Numbered from the stretch's first letter, positions 16,162 to 25,895 are shown. The stretch: 64,000 nt of DNA from Cellulomonas soli (GCF_013409305.1 NZ_JACBZJ010000001.1:2666001-2730000), one strand, 5' to 3'. Notes: generated from the letters alone by a model not told the origin. Translations and numbers: made by a program.

Positions 16162-17628
16162 ATGCCTCAGCCTGCCTCGACCGTCGACGCTGCCCTCACG
16201 GAGCCTGCCGGCGCCACGACGGCCAAGCCGCGCAAGGTGCCCCGCGTCGTCGTCCTCGGCGGCGGCACCGTCGGCCTCTACACCGCCCGCCGGCTGCGCA
16301 AGCGTCTGGGTGGTCGTGAGGCGGCGATCGTCGTCGTGGACCCACGCCCGTACATGACCTACGCGCCGTTCCTGCCGGAGACTGCCGCCGGGTCGATCGA
16401 CGCCCGCAACGTCGTCGCCCCGCACCGCCGCGCGCTCAAGGGCGCCGACGTGCTGCAGGGCAAGGTCACGCACATCGAGCACGCGAAGCGCCGCGTCGAG
16501 ATCACGCCCGAGGCCGGCGACCCGTACTGGATCAGCTACGACCACCTCGTCGTCGGCCTGGGCTCGGTCGCCCGCACGCTGCCCATCCCGGGCCTGGCGG
16601 AGCAGGGCATCGGCTTCAAGAACGTCGAGGAAGCCATCGCGCTGCGCAACCACGTGCTCAACCGCATCGACGTCGCCTCGAGCACCTGGGACCCGGAGCT
16701 GCGCCGCAAGCTGCTCACTTTCGTGTTCGTCGGCGGCGGGTTCGCCGGTGTCGAGGCGCTCGCCGAAGTCGAGGACATGGCCCGGTACGCGGTGCGCCAC
16801 TACAAGCAGATCGAGCCCGAGGAGCTGCGCTTCGTGCTCGTCGAGGGCTCCCGGCGCATCCTGCCCGAGGTCAACGAGGAGCTCGGCGGCTACACGCTCG
16901 AGCAGCTGCGCAAGCGCAACATCGAGATCCACCTCTCGACGTTCCTCAGCTCGTGCGTCGACGGCCACGTGGTGCTCTCCACGGGCATCGAGTTCGACGC
17001 GGACACCCTGGTGTGGACGGCCGGCGTGCGGGCCAACCCGGTCCTCGCCGACTCCGACCTGCCGCTCGACAAGCTCGGCCGCGTCACGTGCAACGAGTAC
17101 CTGCAGGTCGTCGACGCCGAGGGCCACGTGGTCCCCGACGCCTACGCCGCGGGTGACTGCGCGGCCGTCCCGGACCTGTACAACCCCGGTCAGTTCTGCC
17201 CGCCGAACGCCCAGCACGCCCTTCGCGAGGGCAACCACCTGGGCGACAACCTCGCCCGTGCGCTGCGCTCCGCCGAGCTCGAGCCGTACAAGCACAAGAA
17301 CATCGGCGCGGTCGCCTCGCTCGGCATGTACAAGGGCGTCGCGCAGATGTTCGGCAAGATCAAGGTCCGCGGGTTCCTCGCCTGGGTGCTGCACCGCTCG
17401 TACCACGTGGCCGCCATGCCGACCTTCAACCGCAAGCTGCGGATCGCGGCGGGGTGGACCGGCTCGCTCCTGCTGCGCCGCGAGGTCGTCGCGCTGGGCT
17501 CGTTGCACGACCCGCGCGCGGAGTTCCGTGCCGCGTCCGTGCCTGCTGCTCGGCCAGTCGCGCCGCCCGCCGTGTCGCCGGCTGTGCCGCCTGCCGTGCC
17601 GGCGCCCGAGAAGCCTGCCGCCTCCTGA
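16162..17628 (+). CDS. ndh: Type II NADH dehydrogenase (NDH-2)
   Basis: Single-subunit flavoprotein that passes electrons from NADH to menaquinone without proton pumping, bound to the inner face of the membrane. The 488-residue protein has an FAD-binding fold (VVVLGGGTVGLYTARRLRKRLGG, about residues 29-51), MTYAPFLPETAAGSID, an NAD-binding fold (LLTFVFVGGGFAGVEALAEVEDMA), the FAD-closing motif AYAAGDCAAVPD and a C-terminal amphipathic/membrane region (VRGFLAWVLHRSYHVAAMPTFNRKLRI). The last 35 residues are a Pro/Ala/Val tail. The ATG at 16162 is 6 nt after TACCGT, so the transcript may be leaderless. Confidence 0.93.
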   Translation: MPQPASTVDAALTEPAGATTAKPRKVPRVVVLGGGTVGLYTARRLRKRLGGREAAIVVVDPRPYMTYAPFLPETAAGSIDARNVVAPHRRALKGADVLQGKVTHIEHAKRRVEITPEAGDPYWISYDHLVVGLGSVARTLPIPGLAEQGIGFKNVEEAIALRNHVLNRIDVASSTWDPELRRKLLTFVFVGGGFAGVEALAEVEDMARYAVRHYKQIEPEELRFVLVEGSRRILPEVNEELGGYTLEQLRKRNIEIHLSTFLSSCVDGHVVLSTGIEFDADTLVWTAGVRANPVLADSDLPLDKLGRVTCNEYLQVVDAEGHVVPDAYAAGDCAAVPDLYNPGQFCPPNAQHALREGNHLGDNLARALRSAELEPYKHKNIGAVASLGMYKGVAQMFGKIKVRGFLAWVLHRSYHVAAMPTFNRKLRIAAGWTGSLLLRREVVALGSLHDPRAEFRAASVPAARPVAPPAVSPAVPPAVPAPEKPAAS

Positions 17629-17767
17629 CCCGCGGCCGACCACCGGTCGGCGGATGACCCGCCGACGACACCCCGACACCCCCGAGGCTCAAGAGCCCGG
17701 GGGCGTCGTCGTCCGGGCGCGCGTCACTGGCAGGATGGGTGAGCCCTGCGCCACGGTGCCGGGCATG

Positions 17768-17841
17768 GCCCCCGTAGCCCAGCTGGCAGAGGCAACCGGC
17801 TTAAACCCGGTCGAGGGCGGGTTCGAGTCCCGCCGGGGGCA
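17768..17841 (+). tRNA. tRNA with anticodon TAA (Leu), short variable loop
   Basis: 74-nt cloverleaf. The acceptor stem GCCCCCG (17768-17774) pairs with CGGGGGC (17834-17840), with discriminator A at 17841. The D arm starts GCC/GGC with loop GG. The anticodon stem ACCGG/CCGGT (17795-17799, 17807-17811) encloses loop CTTAAAC, giving anticodon TAA at 17802-17804. The variable loop is only 5 nt (17812-17816). The T arm is GCGGG-TTCGAGT-CCCGC (17817-17833). CCA is not encoded. The anticodon reads the leucine codon UUA, but normal bacterial tRNA-Leu has a long variable arm, so this is an atypical class I molecule. Charging with leucine is therefore uncertain. Confidence 0.9.
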
Positions 17842-17842
17842 C

Positions 17843-18457
17843 GTGCGCATCCCTTCCCCTGCTCGCGACCTGACCATCATCGGCCTCGGCCTGCTCGCAG
17901 CGCTCCTCGCGGTGCTCGGGGTGCTGCCTCCACGCACGCTCCTGTTCTCGGTCACGTTCGTCGTCGCGGCCTCGATCTCGTTCGGCTTGGCACGCTACGC
18001 GCGCCGCGTCGTCGCCGAGCGCACCCGGTGGCTGCGGACGAACCGTCCCGACGCCGTCCGGGTGTTCCGCCTGCGCGAACGGGCCGAGGGGCGCGGGGAG
18101 AGCTTCGTGAACGGGCACCTGCTCCTGAACCCCGGCGGTGTCGAGCTGGTCGACCCGGACGACGGTCGGTCCTTCGCGATGACCTGGGACGAGATCGGGC
18201 TGGTCATCGCCGAACCGGCGGTCCGTGGCGCCGAGGTGCTCGAGGCGATCGTGGTGTCCGGGCCGGACGACGACGTCCAGATCGCGCTCCTGACGCCGGA
18301 CCTGGACGCGGGCGCGAGCATCCTGGCCGCGTGGCCCGGCGCGGTACCTCTGCCTGCCGACGCCAGCCCCGAGACCAGCCCCGAGGCCAGCCCCGAAGCC
18401 GCCACCGAAGCCGGCTCCGACGCCGGTGCCGAGGCGGTCCCGCCGCGCGGGCAGTGA
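17843..18457 (+). CDS. Unknown two-TM membrane protein directly downstream of the tRNA
   Basis: 204 residues if started at GTG 17843, one nucleotide after the tRNA 3' end. No alternative ATG or GTG start with a ribosome binding site was seen before the membrane segments. Two adjacent membrane helices (LTIIGLGLLAALLAVLGVLPP and LLFSVTFVVAASISFGLARYA) are followed by a basic stretch and a soluble domain of about 100 residues (FVNGHLLLNPGGVELVDPDDGRSFAMTWDEIGLVIAEP), which resembles a PH-like beta domain. The C-terminal 45 residues are acidic low-complexity repeats (SPETSPEASPEAAT). I do not recognise the family. The mRNA could be produced by processing of a tRNA-mRNA transcript. Confidence 0.7.
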   Translation: MRIPSPARDLTIIGLGLLAALLAVLGVLPPRTLLFSVTFVVAASISFGLARYARRVVAERTRWLRTNRPDAVRVFRLRERAEGRGESFVNGHLLLNPGGVELVDPDDGRSFAMTWDEIGLVIAEPAVRGAEVLEAIVVSGPDDDVQIALLTPDLDAGASILAAWPGAVPLPADASPETSPEASPEAATEAGSDAGAEAVPPRGQ

Positions 18458-19603
<1,146 letters not shown>

Positions 19604-19634
19604 CCTCGGAGCTCGGACCTGTGCCCGGGGCGCG

Positions 19635-20066
19635 TCAGCCGCGTGTCTCGGGCGCTGCGCCGGTCTCGCCGGTGCCGTCGGTCTCGGGCGAGGCCAGGCG
19701 CTGCTCGCGCTCGCGCAGCTGGGCCTCCCAGTCGCGCAGCATCTTCTCGTGCTGGTCGTCCGAGCGGCGCACGGACGCCAGGAACTCCGGGTCGTCGTCG
19801 GGTGCGAAGCGTCGCGGACGCTCGTACTCGGGGAAGCCGGCGGTCGCGGTCGACGGCCACGGCACGTCGCGGCCGGTGCGCCGGGCACCCTCCGGGCGAC
19901 CGGCGACCAGCCAGGCGATGCCGCCGACGAGCGGCAGGATGACGATGAGGATGACCCACACCGTCTTCGGCAGGTTCCGGACGCGGTACTCGTCGGTCTG
20001 GATGCAGTCGATCAGGCAGTACACGAGCAGCGCGATCTCGACCAGGAACGGCAGTGCGCGGATCAT
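19635..20066 (-). CDS. PLDc_N-type small membrane protein
   Basis: 143-residue protein with a two-helix phospholipase-D N-terminal (PLDc_N) domain: FLVEIALLVYCLIDCIQTDEYRVRNLPKTVWVILIVILPLVGGIAWLVAGRPEG. The D-x-x-x-T-D and RNLPKxxW signatures are typical of these short actinobacterial proteins, which lack any catalytic PLD domain. The remaining 85 residues are cytosolic, rich in Pro, Arg and Glu, with a helical EKMLRDWEAQLREREQRL segment. GGGGGAGG lies 4 nt before the ATG at 20066. The function is unknown. Confidence 0.85.
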   Translation of the reverse strand: MIRALPFLVEIALLVYCLIDCIQTDEYRVRNLPKTVWVILIVILPLVGGIAWLVAGRPEGARRTGRDVPWPSTATAGFPEYERPRRFAPDDDPEFLASVRRSDDQHEKMLRDWEAQLREREQRLASPETDGTGETGAAPETRG

Positions 20067-20189
20067 CGGACCTCCCCCCGGGCCCGCGGAGGCGGGCGTG
20101 GCCGAGCCTGAGGCTAGCCGAGGGGGCGGGCCCGCGAGGGCGTTCGGGCGCGCGAGGTCGGCCCGTTCGCCCGTTCGCCCGCTCGCTCG

Positions 20190-21068
20190 TCAGGCGAGCC
20201 CGGCCGCCTGCTCCTGCTCCTCGATCGTGGCGAGCCAGGCGCGCTTGCCCGCGCGCCAGCCCTCGTCGTCCGCGCCGAGCCGCCAGTAGCCGGACACCGA
20301 CAGGTGCTCGCGCTGCACGCCCTGCACCGTGCGCAGGTGCGCGCGCAGGGTGCGCACGGCCCCGGCCTCGCCGTGCAGGAACGCGCCGACCGGTCCGGGC
20401 AGCGGCGGCAGCGCCTCGACGGCCGCGACGAGCGCACGTCCGGGTGTGTGGTCCTGCTCGTGCACCCAGCGGACGTCGATCCCGGCCGGGGCGGTCAGCG
20501 GCAGCTCGTCCTCCGGGCCGGGCACCTCCAGCACGACCGTCCCGACGGCGTCTTCCGGGAGCCGTTCGAGTGCCACGGCGACCGCCGGCAGCGCGCTCGC
20601 GTCGCCGATCAGCAGGTGCGAGGCGACCGTCGGGTCCGGCGACCAGGCGCCGCCCGGACCGACGAGCCACACGGTGTCGCCGACGGCCGCGCGCGCCGCC
20701 CACGGCCCGGCGACACCTTCGTCACCGTGCACGACCATGTCCAGGGCGAGCTCTCCGGCCGCGGGGTCGAACGCCCGCACGGTGTAGCTGCGCTGGCGCG
20801 GCTGGTCGTGCGGCGGGAGCCCGGCGCGCACGGCGTCGAGGTCGAGCCGCCCGTCGGGGCGCAGCGCCGGCGCGTGAGCGGCGGCCTCCGGCAGGAACAC
20901 GAGCTTGACGTAGGAGTCGGCGTGCGGCGACGCGACGAAGCCCGCCAGCCCGGGCCCTCCGAGCACGACGCGCACGAACGCCGGTGAGATCCGCTCGGCG
21001 CGGACGACCTCGGCCCGCAGCGGGGCCGGGCGGGGACGGCCGGGCGCGCGGGTGGGGGAGTCGGTCAC
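20190..21068 (-). CDS. Siderophore-interacting protein (FAD-dependent ferric reductase)
   Basis: 292-residue cytosolic flavoprotein of the ViuB/SIP family, which reduces ferric siderophores to release iron. The FAD-binding domain has VKLVFLPEA and the flavin motif RQRSYTVRAFDPAAGELALDMVVHGDEGVAGPWAARAAVGD. The NAD(P)H domain has LLIGDASALPAVAVALERLP and a late GPVGAFLHGEAGAVRTLRAHL, ending in VSGYWRLGADDEGWR. The GTG start at 21068 has GGAGG 7 nt upstream. No siderophore genes or IdeR box were seen beside it, so its siderophore is probably exogenous or encoded elsewhere. Confidence 0.92.
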   Translation of the reverse strand: MTDSPTRAPGRPRPAPLRAEVVRAERISPAFVRVVLGGPGLAGFVASPHADSYVKLVFLPEAAAHAPALRPDGRLDLDAVRAGLPPHDQPRQRSYTVRAFDPAAGELALDMVVHGDEGVAGPWAARAAVGDTVWLVGPGGAWSPDPTVASHLLIGDASALPAVAVALERLPEDAVGTVVLEVPGPEDELPLTAPAGIDVRWVHEQDHTPGRALVAAVEALPPLPGPVGAFLHGEAGAVRTLRAHLRTVQGVQREHLSVSGYWRLGADDEGWRAGKRAWLATIEEQEQAAGLA

Positions 21069-21208
21069 AGCTGCACCTCCGGGCCGGGGACGAGATCGGC
21101 GGCACGTCGCGACGAGCGCCGACCGCGGAGCCTACGTCGGGCGGCTGTGCGGCCGTCAGACCAGCAGCGTCTCGCGGGGCGGCTCACCTGCCCGGGTCCG
21201 GGCGCAGC

Positions 21209-21252
21209 GAAGGCGGTCGCCCGGACCCCCTCCGGCCCTGGCGACCGCCTTC
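21209..21252 (-). terminator. Terminator of the ABC-2 exporter operon
   Basis: GAAGGCGGTCGCC (21209-21221) pairs with GGCGACCGCCTTC (21240-21252). The 18-nt loop itself holds CCGGA/TCCGG. It lies about 65 bp past the permease stop in the minus direction. A second small hairpin, GCCCC-TCAC-GGGGC, lies nearby at 21256-21269. Confidence 0.8.
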
Positions 21253-21316
21253 AGCGCCCCTCACGGGGCTGTCGCGTCGGGGCGGGCCCTCGCGAGGCCA
21301 CCCCGACAGCGAGTCC

Positions 21317-22186
21317 TTACGCGTCCCGCGTGCGCAGCCGGATCGCGGCGGCGGTGAGCAGGACGACGACCCAGCCGACGAGCACGCCGTAGCTCGCCCA
21401 GACCCCCAGGTCGAGCCCACGCGTGTTCATGTCGTTGGCCATCTCGATCATCGACGACGAGTAGGTGACCTTGATGCCGCTGCTGTAGGGCAGGAACGGC
21501 GTGACGTACTGCAGCGGCTGCCACGGGATGAGTGCGACCGCGTTCTCGACCACGAGGAGCAGTCCGAACACCGTGGCGAGCGCGGCGGCGGAGTGCCGCA
21601 GCAGGGCGCCGATCGCGAACGCGAAGAGGGCGATCGTGGTGAGGAACAGGGCCGTGCCGAACAGCATGCGCTGCGTCTCGGCGTCCCCGAGGTCGAAGGT
21701 CGCCGCGGATCCGCTGAACAGTGCGCTGGTGATACCCGCCCCGATGGCCACGAGGACGACCGTGACGACGAACGTGACCGCGCCGAGCACGGCGGCCTTC
21801 GCCCAGAGCACCGGCAGGCGCTTGGGTGCCGCGGACAGGCTCGAGCGGATCATGCCGGTCGTGTACTCGCCGGTGATGATGAGGACCCCGAGCACCACCA
21901 CGGCCAGGGACGACGTCTGGGTCGCGGCCATCAGGGGGACGAACGGGATCTGCGCGGCGTCGGAACCGACCTCGGCGGCACCGAGCGAGCGCATGGCGAG
22001 CCCGACGAGCGTGACCAGGCCGAGGAAGACGACGGCCGTCGACGCCAGCGTCCAGAAGGTCGAGCGCAGGGTCCAGAACTTGATCCACTCGGCCTTCAGC
22101 AGGTGCGGGAAGGTCACCCGCGTGCGGATCGGCGCGGCGGCGACGACGGCGTGCGAGCCGGTCGCCGGGGCGGTGGTGGTGCTCAT
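21317..22186 (-). CDS. ABC-2 type transporter permease
   Basis: 289-residue membrane subunit of an ABC exporter. A cytosolic leader ends in HLLKAEWIKFWTLRSTFWTL, typical of ABC-2 permeases that begin with a KxExxKxxxxRS motif. About six membrane segments follow, among them TAVVFLGLVTLVGLAM, LAVVVLGVLIITGEYTTGMI, AVTFVVTVVLVAIGAGI and the last VLVGWVVVLLTAAAIRLRTRDA. The start ATG overlaps the ATPase stop (ATGA), so the two are coupled. The cargo is unknown. The ITGEYTTGMIRSSLSAAPKR loop is typical of the actinobacterial subgroup often tied to antimicrobial or lipid export. Confidence 0.9.
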   Translation of the reverse strand: MSTTTAPATGSHAVVAAAPIRTRVTFPHLLKAEWIKFWTLRSTFWTLASTAVVFLGLVTLVGLAMRSLGAAEVGSDAAQIPFVPLMAATQTSSLAVVVLGVLIITGEYTTGMIRSSLSAAPKRLPVLWAKAAVLGAVTFVVTVVLVAIGAGITSALFSGSAATFDLGDAETQRMLFGTALFLTTIALFAFAIGALLRHSAAALATVFGLLLVVENAVALIPWQPLQYVTPFLPYSSGIKVTYSSSMIEMANDMNTRGLDLGVWASYGVLVGWVVVLLTAAAIRLRTRDA

Positions 22187-23187
22187 CGGGCGGACTCCTC
22201 GACGGTCGTCGGGACGGGGGTGTCGGCGGGGGCCGGGGGTGCCGGGGGTGCAGCGGCGGGGGCGCTGTGCGCGCCTGCCGTGGGCACGCCCGAGTGGTAC
22301 TCGACCTCGCCGGCCGTCAGGTTCATGTAGGCCTCCTCGAGCGAGCCGGTGACCGGCGTGAGCTCGTGGAGCACGAGGCGCGCGGCGGCGGCGAGCTCGC
22401 CGACGGCCTCCGCGTTGGGGCCGGTGACCTCGAGCAGACCAGGCTCCAGCGACGAGACGAGCGCGCCGTTGCCCGTGAGCAGCTCGGCGAGCTCGGTGGC
22501 GCGCGGGCTGCGCACGCGCACGGTGCTCGTGGTCGCCCGGGCGACGACCTCGGAGACGGGTGCGTCGGCGATGATCCGGCCGCGGCCGATGACCAGCAGG
22601 TGGTCGGCGGTCAGGGCCATCTCGCTCATGAGGTGCGAGGACAGGAACACCGTGCGGCCCTCGGAGGCGAGGTAGCGCACGAGGTTGCGGACCCACAGCA
22701 CGCCCTCGGGGTCGAGCCCGTTGACCGGCTCGTCGAGCAGCAGCGTGCGCGGGTCGCCGAGCAGGGCGGCGGCGATGCCCAGGCGCTGGCCCATGCCGAG
22801 CGAGAAGCCGCCGACGCGCTTGCCGGCGACGGTCTGCAGGCCGGTCATCTCGATGACCTCGTCGACACGCTTGGTGCCGATGCCGTGCGTGGCGGCCATG
22901 GCGCGCAGGTGGTTGCGGGCGCTGCGGCCGGTGTGCACGGCCTTCGCGTCGAGCAGGGCGCCGACCTCGGTCAGCGGGGAGCGGTGCTCGGCGTAGGGGC
23001 GGCCGTTGACGATCACGGAGCCCGCGCTCGGGCGGTCGAGCCCGACGACCATGCGCATGGTGGTCGACTTGCCGGCGCCGTTCGGGCCGAGGAACCCGGT
23101 CACCTTGCCGGGCTGCACCGTGAAGCTGATGCCGTCGACGGCGGTCTTGGCGCCGTACCTCTTGGTCAGGCCGTGGGCCTCGATCAT
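22183..23187 (-). CDS. ABC exporter ATPase
   Basis: 334-residue ATPase partner of the ABC-2 permease. Walker A is GPNGAGKST (near residue 39), the Q-loop region lies around LTEVGALLDAKAVHTGRSA, the signature is FSLGMGQRLGIAAALLGDP, Walker B is TLLLDEPVNGLDPEG and the switch His is in VFLSSHLMSEM. The C-terminal 100 residues form a regulatory domain of the kind found in BcrA-like ATPases, ending in a Pro/Ala-rich tail. The ATG at 23187 faces the Bax-inhibitor-like gene, with a 240-bp divergent promoter region between. Confidence 0.93.
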   Translation of the reverse strand: MIEAHGLTKRYGAKTAVDGISFTVQPGKVTGFLGPNGAGKSTTMRMVVGLDRPSAGSVIVNGRPYAEHRSPLTEVGALLDAKAVHTGRSARNHLRAMAATHGIGTKRVDEVIEMTGLQTVAGKRVGGFSLGMGQRLGIAAALLGDPRTLLLDEPVNGLDPEGVLWVRNLVRYLASEGRTVFLSSHLMSEMALTADHLLVIGRGRIIADAPVSEVVARATTSTVRVRSPRATELAELLTGNGALVSSLEPGLLEVTGPNAEAVGELAAAARLVLHELTPVTGSLEEAYMNLTAGEVEYHSGVPTAGAHSAPAAAPPAPPAPADTPVPTTVEESAR

Positions 23188-23427
23188 CGCGCGTGTCCTC
23201 TGGTCAGTGGGGTTGCATCCTCGACGGTACGGGAGCGTGACCACCCGCGGGATCGTCCCCGAGGTGGATCCGGTCCGCGCGGGCCTCTCCACCGGAAGGC
23301 GGACCCGACCCTGAACGATCCCTGGAACGTTGCGGAAGTCGCTGACGTTGGACAGCATGGCAGGAATCGTCTGCCGTCCGTCCGGCACTGCCCCACACCG
23401 GCCGAACCCGACCGACCAGGAGCACGC

Positions 23428-24255
23428 ATGAGCAATCCCGTCTTCGACAACAGTCCCGTCTTCGGCGACCCCCGCAAGAAGAAGCGCACCGCGGGCGCCC
23501 CGGGTGGCGCGACCATGACGGCCGGCACCGCCGGCGCGCAGGTCGCGGACGCGGCGACGCTGAACGCCCTCTACGACTCGCCGGCCGCGACCACGCGCGA
23601 GACCGGTCGCCTCACGTACGACGACGTCATCGTCAAGACCGCCGGGCTGCTCGCGCTGCTGGTCGTGACGGGTGCCGCGACCTGGGTGCTCGCTCCCGGG
23701 CTGTGGATCGTCGGCGCGATCGTCGGGCTGGTGCTCGGCCTGGTCAACGCCTTCCGGCGCAGCCCGAGCCCGGTGCTCATCACGCTGTACACGGCGGCGC
23801 AGGGTGTGTTCCTCGGCGGCATCAGCGCGTTCTACGAGTCGCAGTGGGACGGCATCGTCGGGCAGGCCGTGCTGGCGACGCTGAGCGTGTTCGCCGTCTC
23901 GCTCGTGCTGTTCCGCTCGGGCAAGGTCCGGGTCACCCCGAAGTTCCAGCGGGCCGTGCTCGTGGCGATGGTCGGCTACGTCGTGTACTCGCTGGTCAAC
24001 GTCGTCCTGATGATCTTCGGGGTCGGCGGTGGCGACTTCGGTCCCCTGCGTTCCGGGCCGCTCGGCATCGTCGTCGGCCTCGTGGCCGTCGGTCTGGCCG
24101 CGGCAAGCCTGATCATGGACTTCGACTCCATCAAGCGCGGTGTCGACCTGGGTGTGCCCGCCAAGATGGCGTGGTCGGCGGCCTTCGGCCTCATCGTCAC
24201 GCTCGTGTGGCTGTACCTCGAGCTGCTGCGGCTGCTCGCGATCCTTCGGCAGTGA
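23428..24255 (+). CDS. Bax inhibitor-1 / YccA family membrane protein
   Basis: 275-residue protein with a 70-residue cytosolic leader containing two related NPVFDNSPVF-type phrases (NPVFDNSPVFGDP), then seven predicted membrane helices, for example TAGLLALLVVTGAATWVL, LWIVGAIVGLVLGLVNAF, LITLYTAAQGVFLGGISAFYE and the terminal LIVTLVWLYLELLRLLAILRQ. The YDSPAATTRETGRLTYDDV stretch before helix 1 and the LNLVWLYLELLRLL-like end are standard for actinobacterial BI-1 proteins. Bacterial homologues may leak calcium or regulate membrane proteases; no specific role is known here. AGGAG lies 6 nt before the ATG. Confidence 0.9.
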   Translation: MSNPVFDNSPVFGDPRKKKRTAGAPGGATMTAGTAGAQVADAATLNALYDSPAATTRETGRLTYDDVIVKTAGLLALLVVTGAATWVLAPGLWIVGAIVGLVLGLVNAFRRSPSPVLITLYTAAQGVFLGGISAFYESQWDGIVGQAVLATLSVFAVSLVLFRSGKVRVTPKFQRAVLVAMVGYVVYSLVNVVLMIFGVGGGDFGPLRSGPLGIVVGLVAVGLAAASLIMDFDSIKRGVDLGVPAKMAWSAAFGLIVTLVWLYLELLRLLAILRQ

Positions 24256-24260
24256 CCCGG

Positions 24261-24276
24261 GCGGGGCTCGCCCCGC
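24261..24276. terminator. Small hairpin between convergent genes
   Basis: GCGGGG (24261-24266) and CCCCGC (24271-24276) with loop CTCG, 6 nt after the Bax-inhibitor-like gene stop. It is a short but GC-only stem and a plausible terminator. Confidence 0.5.
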
Positions 24277-24316
24277 ACCGGCAGTCCATCGCTCGGCGAG
24301 GCCCTCGGCCCGCACC

Positions 24317-25792
24317 TCAGGGTGCCAGGCCGGGGGCCTCGCGCACGTCGAAGACCTCGCGCAGCAGCCGGTGCGCTGCGAACCAGCCGGACATCCCGTG
24401 CACGCCCGGGCCCGGCGGGGTCGAGGCCGAGCACAGGTAGGTGCCCTCGATGCCGACCGCGTACGGGTCCCAGCGGGCTGTCGGCCGCGCGAACATCTGC
24501 CGCATCGTCGTCGCCCCGGCGGCGATGTCGCCGCCCACCAGGTTCCGGTTGTGCTCGGCCATGCGGGACGCCGGGACGCACCGTGCGGCCACGACCACGT
24601 CACGGAAGCCCGGCGCGAAGCGCTCGATCTGCGCGATCACCGCCTCGGTGACGTCGACGTCGGAGCCGTGCGGCACGTGCGCGTAGGCCCACAACGGTCG
24701 CAGGCCGCCCACCTGCCGGTCGGGGTCGACCACCGACGGGTCGCTCAGCAGCACCATCGGGTGCGCCGCATGGGTCCCCGCGGCGACCGCCGCCTCTGCC
24801 TCGGCGACCTGCGCCCGGGTCCCGCCCACGTGCACGGTGCCGGCCAGGCCGACGTCAGGGACGGCCCAGGGCACGGGTCCGGAGAGCACGAGGTCGACCT
24901 TCGCGGCACCCGCGCCGTACCGGAACCGCTGCAGCGCCCGCCGTGACCGGGTGGGCAGCCGGTCCCCGAGCACCTCGACCAGGGTGCGTGGGGTCGTGTC
25001 GAACAGGTAGCCGCGCGCGGGCGGCAGCTGTGCGGCCGAGGTCACCGCGTGATCGGTCACGACGAGCCCGCCGTGCGCCCGCAGGTCCGCCAGCAGTGCC
25101 GCGACGATCGCACCCGAACCCCCACGGGCGATCGGCCACCCGAGCCCGGAGTGCGCGAGCGCCGTGAGCAGCAGCGCCGTACCCGCCGCGGCCATCGAGG
25201 GCAGGGGTGTGATCGCGTGCGCGGAGACGCCGGCCAGGAGCGCCGGTGCGACCTCGCCGCGGAACCGACGCGACGCGCCGCGGCTGCCGTGCTCGACCAT
25301 GCCCAGGCCGAACCGCGCGGCTGTCGGCACGCCGCGCGGCAGCAGCCCGGGCGGCACGCTGCGCTTGTCGCCGAGCGCCACCCGGACGACGTCGGCGGGC
25401 CGGTGCGTGAGGGGTCCGACCAGGGCACGCCAGGCCGCACCGTCCGCGCCGAGCGCGTCGACCGTGCGGTCCAGGTCCCGGTAGGCGAGCCCGGCCCGGC
25501 CGTCGGGCAGCGGGTGGGCGAAGGACACCTCCGGGCTGAGCAGCTCCACGCCTCGGGCCCGCAGGTCGAACGCGTGGAAGAACGGCGATGCCCACGCCAT
25601 CGGGTGCACCGCCGAGCACACGTCGTGCACGAGCCCGTCGGCCAGCCCCAGGTCGAGGGTGCGTGCGCCCCCGCCGACGGTCGCCTCGGCCTCCAGGACG
25701 ACGACCGACAGCCCGGCCCGCGCGCACGTCACGGCCGCGGCCAGCCCGTTCGGCCCGGAGCCGACCACGACCACGTCCGCCGGTGTGCCCAT
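24317..25792 (-). CDS. Phytoene-desaturase-like NAD(P)/FAD-dependent oxidoreductase
   Basis: 491-residue flavoprotein of the carotenoid-dehydrogenase-like group. The N-terminal Rossmann motif is VVVGSGPNGLAAAVTCARAGLSVVVLEAEATVGGGARTLDL. The C-terminal flavin region includes GIEGTYLCSASTPPGPGVHGMSGWFAAHRLLREVF. Members of this subgroup are widespread in actinobacteria and usually not part of carotenoid clusters. No crtB, crtE or other terpenoid gene is adjacent, so a role in pigment synthesis is not supported. It shares a 103-bp divergent region with the cystathionine beta-synthase gene. The substrate is unknown. Confidence 0.87.
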   Translation of the reverse strand: MGTPADVVVVGSGPNGLAAAVTCARAGLSVVVLEAEATVGGGARTLDLGLADGLVHDVCSAVHPMAWASPFFHAFDLRARGVELLSPEVSFAHPLPDGRAGLAYRDLDRTVDALGADGAAWRALVGPLTHRPADVVRVALGDKRSVPPGLLPRGVPTAARFGLGMVEHGSRGASRRFRGEVAPALLAGVSAHAITPLPSMAAAGTALLLTALAHSGLGWPIARGGSGAIVAALLADLRAHGGLVVTDHAVTSAAQLPPARGYLFDTTPRTLVEVLGDRLPTRSRRALQRFRYGAGAAKVDLVLSGPVPWAVPDVGLAGTVHVGGTRAQVAEAEAAVAAGTHAAHPMVLLSDPSVVDPDRQVGGLRPLWAYAHVPHGSDVDVTEAVIAQIERFAPGFRDVVVAARCVPASRMAEHNRNLVGGDIAAGATTMRQMFARPTARWDPYAVGIEGTYLCSASTPPGPGVHGMSGWFAAHRLLREVFDVREAPGLAP

Positions 25793-25895
25793 CGCGCACC
25801 CCCTCGTCGTCCGGCCGCCTTCCGTCACCGTACGCCGAGGGTGAGAAGATCGACCGTCGTCCCCCTTCGCCACCAGTGCACCGGAGCCCGTCACC

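Noticed and set aside
24317..25792. Carotenoid biosynthesis gene
   Set aside because: Fold matches phytoene desaturase-like proteins but there are no crtE, crtB or cyclase neighbours and this subgroup is found in many non-pigmented actinobacteria.
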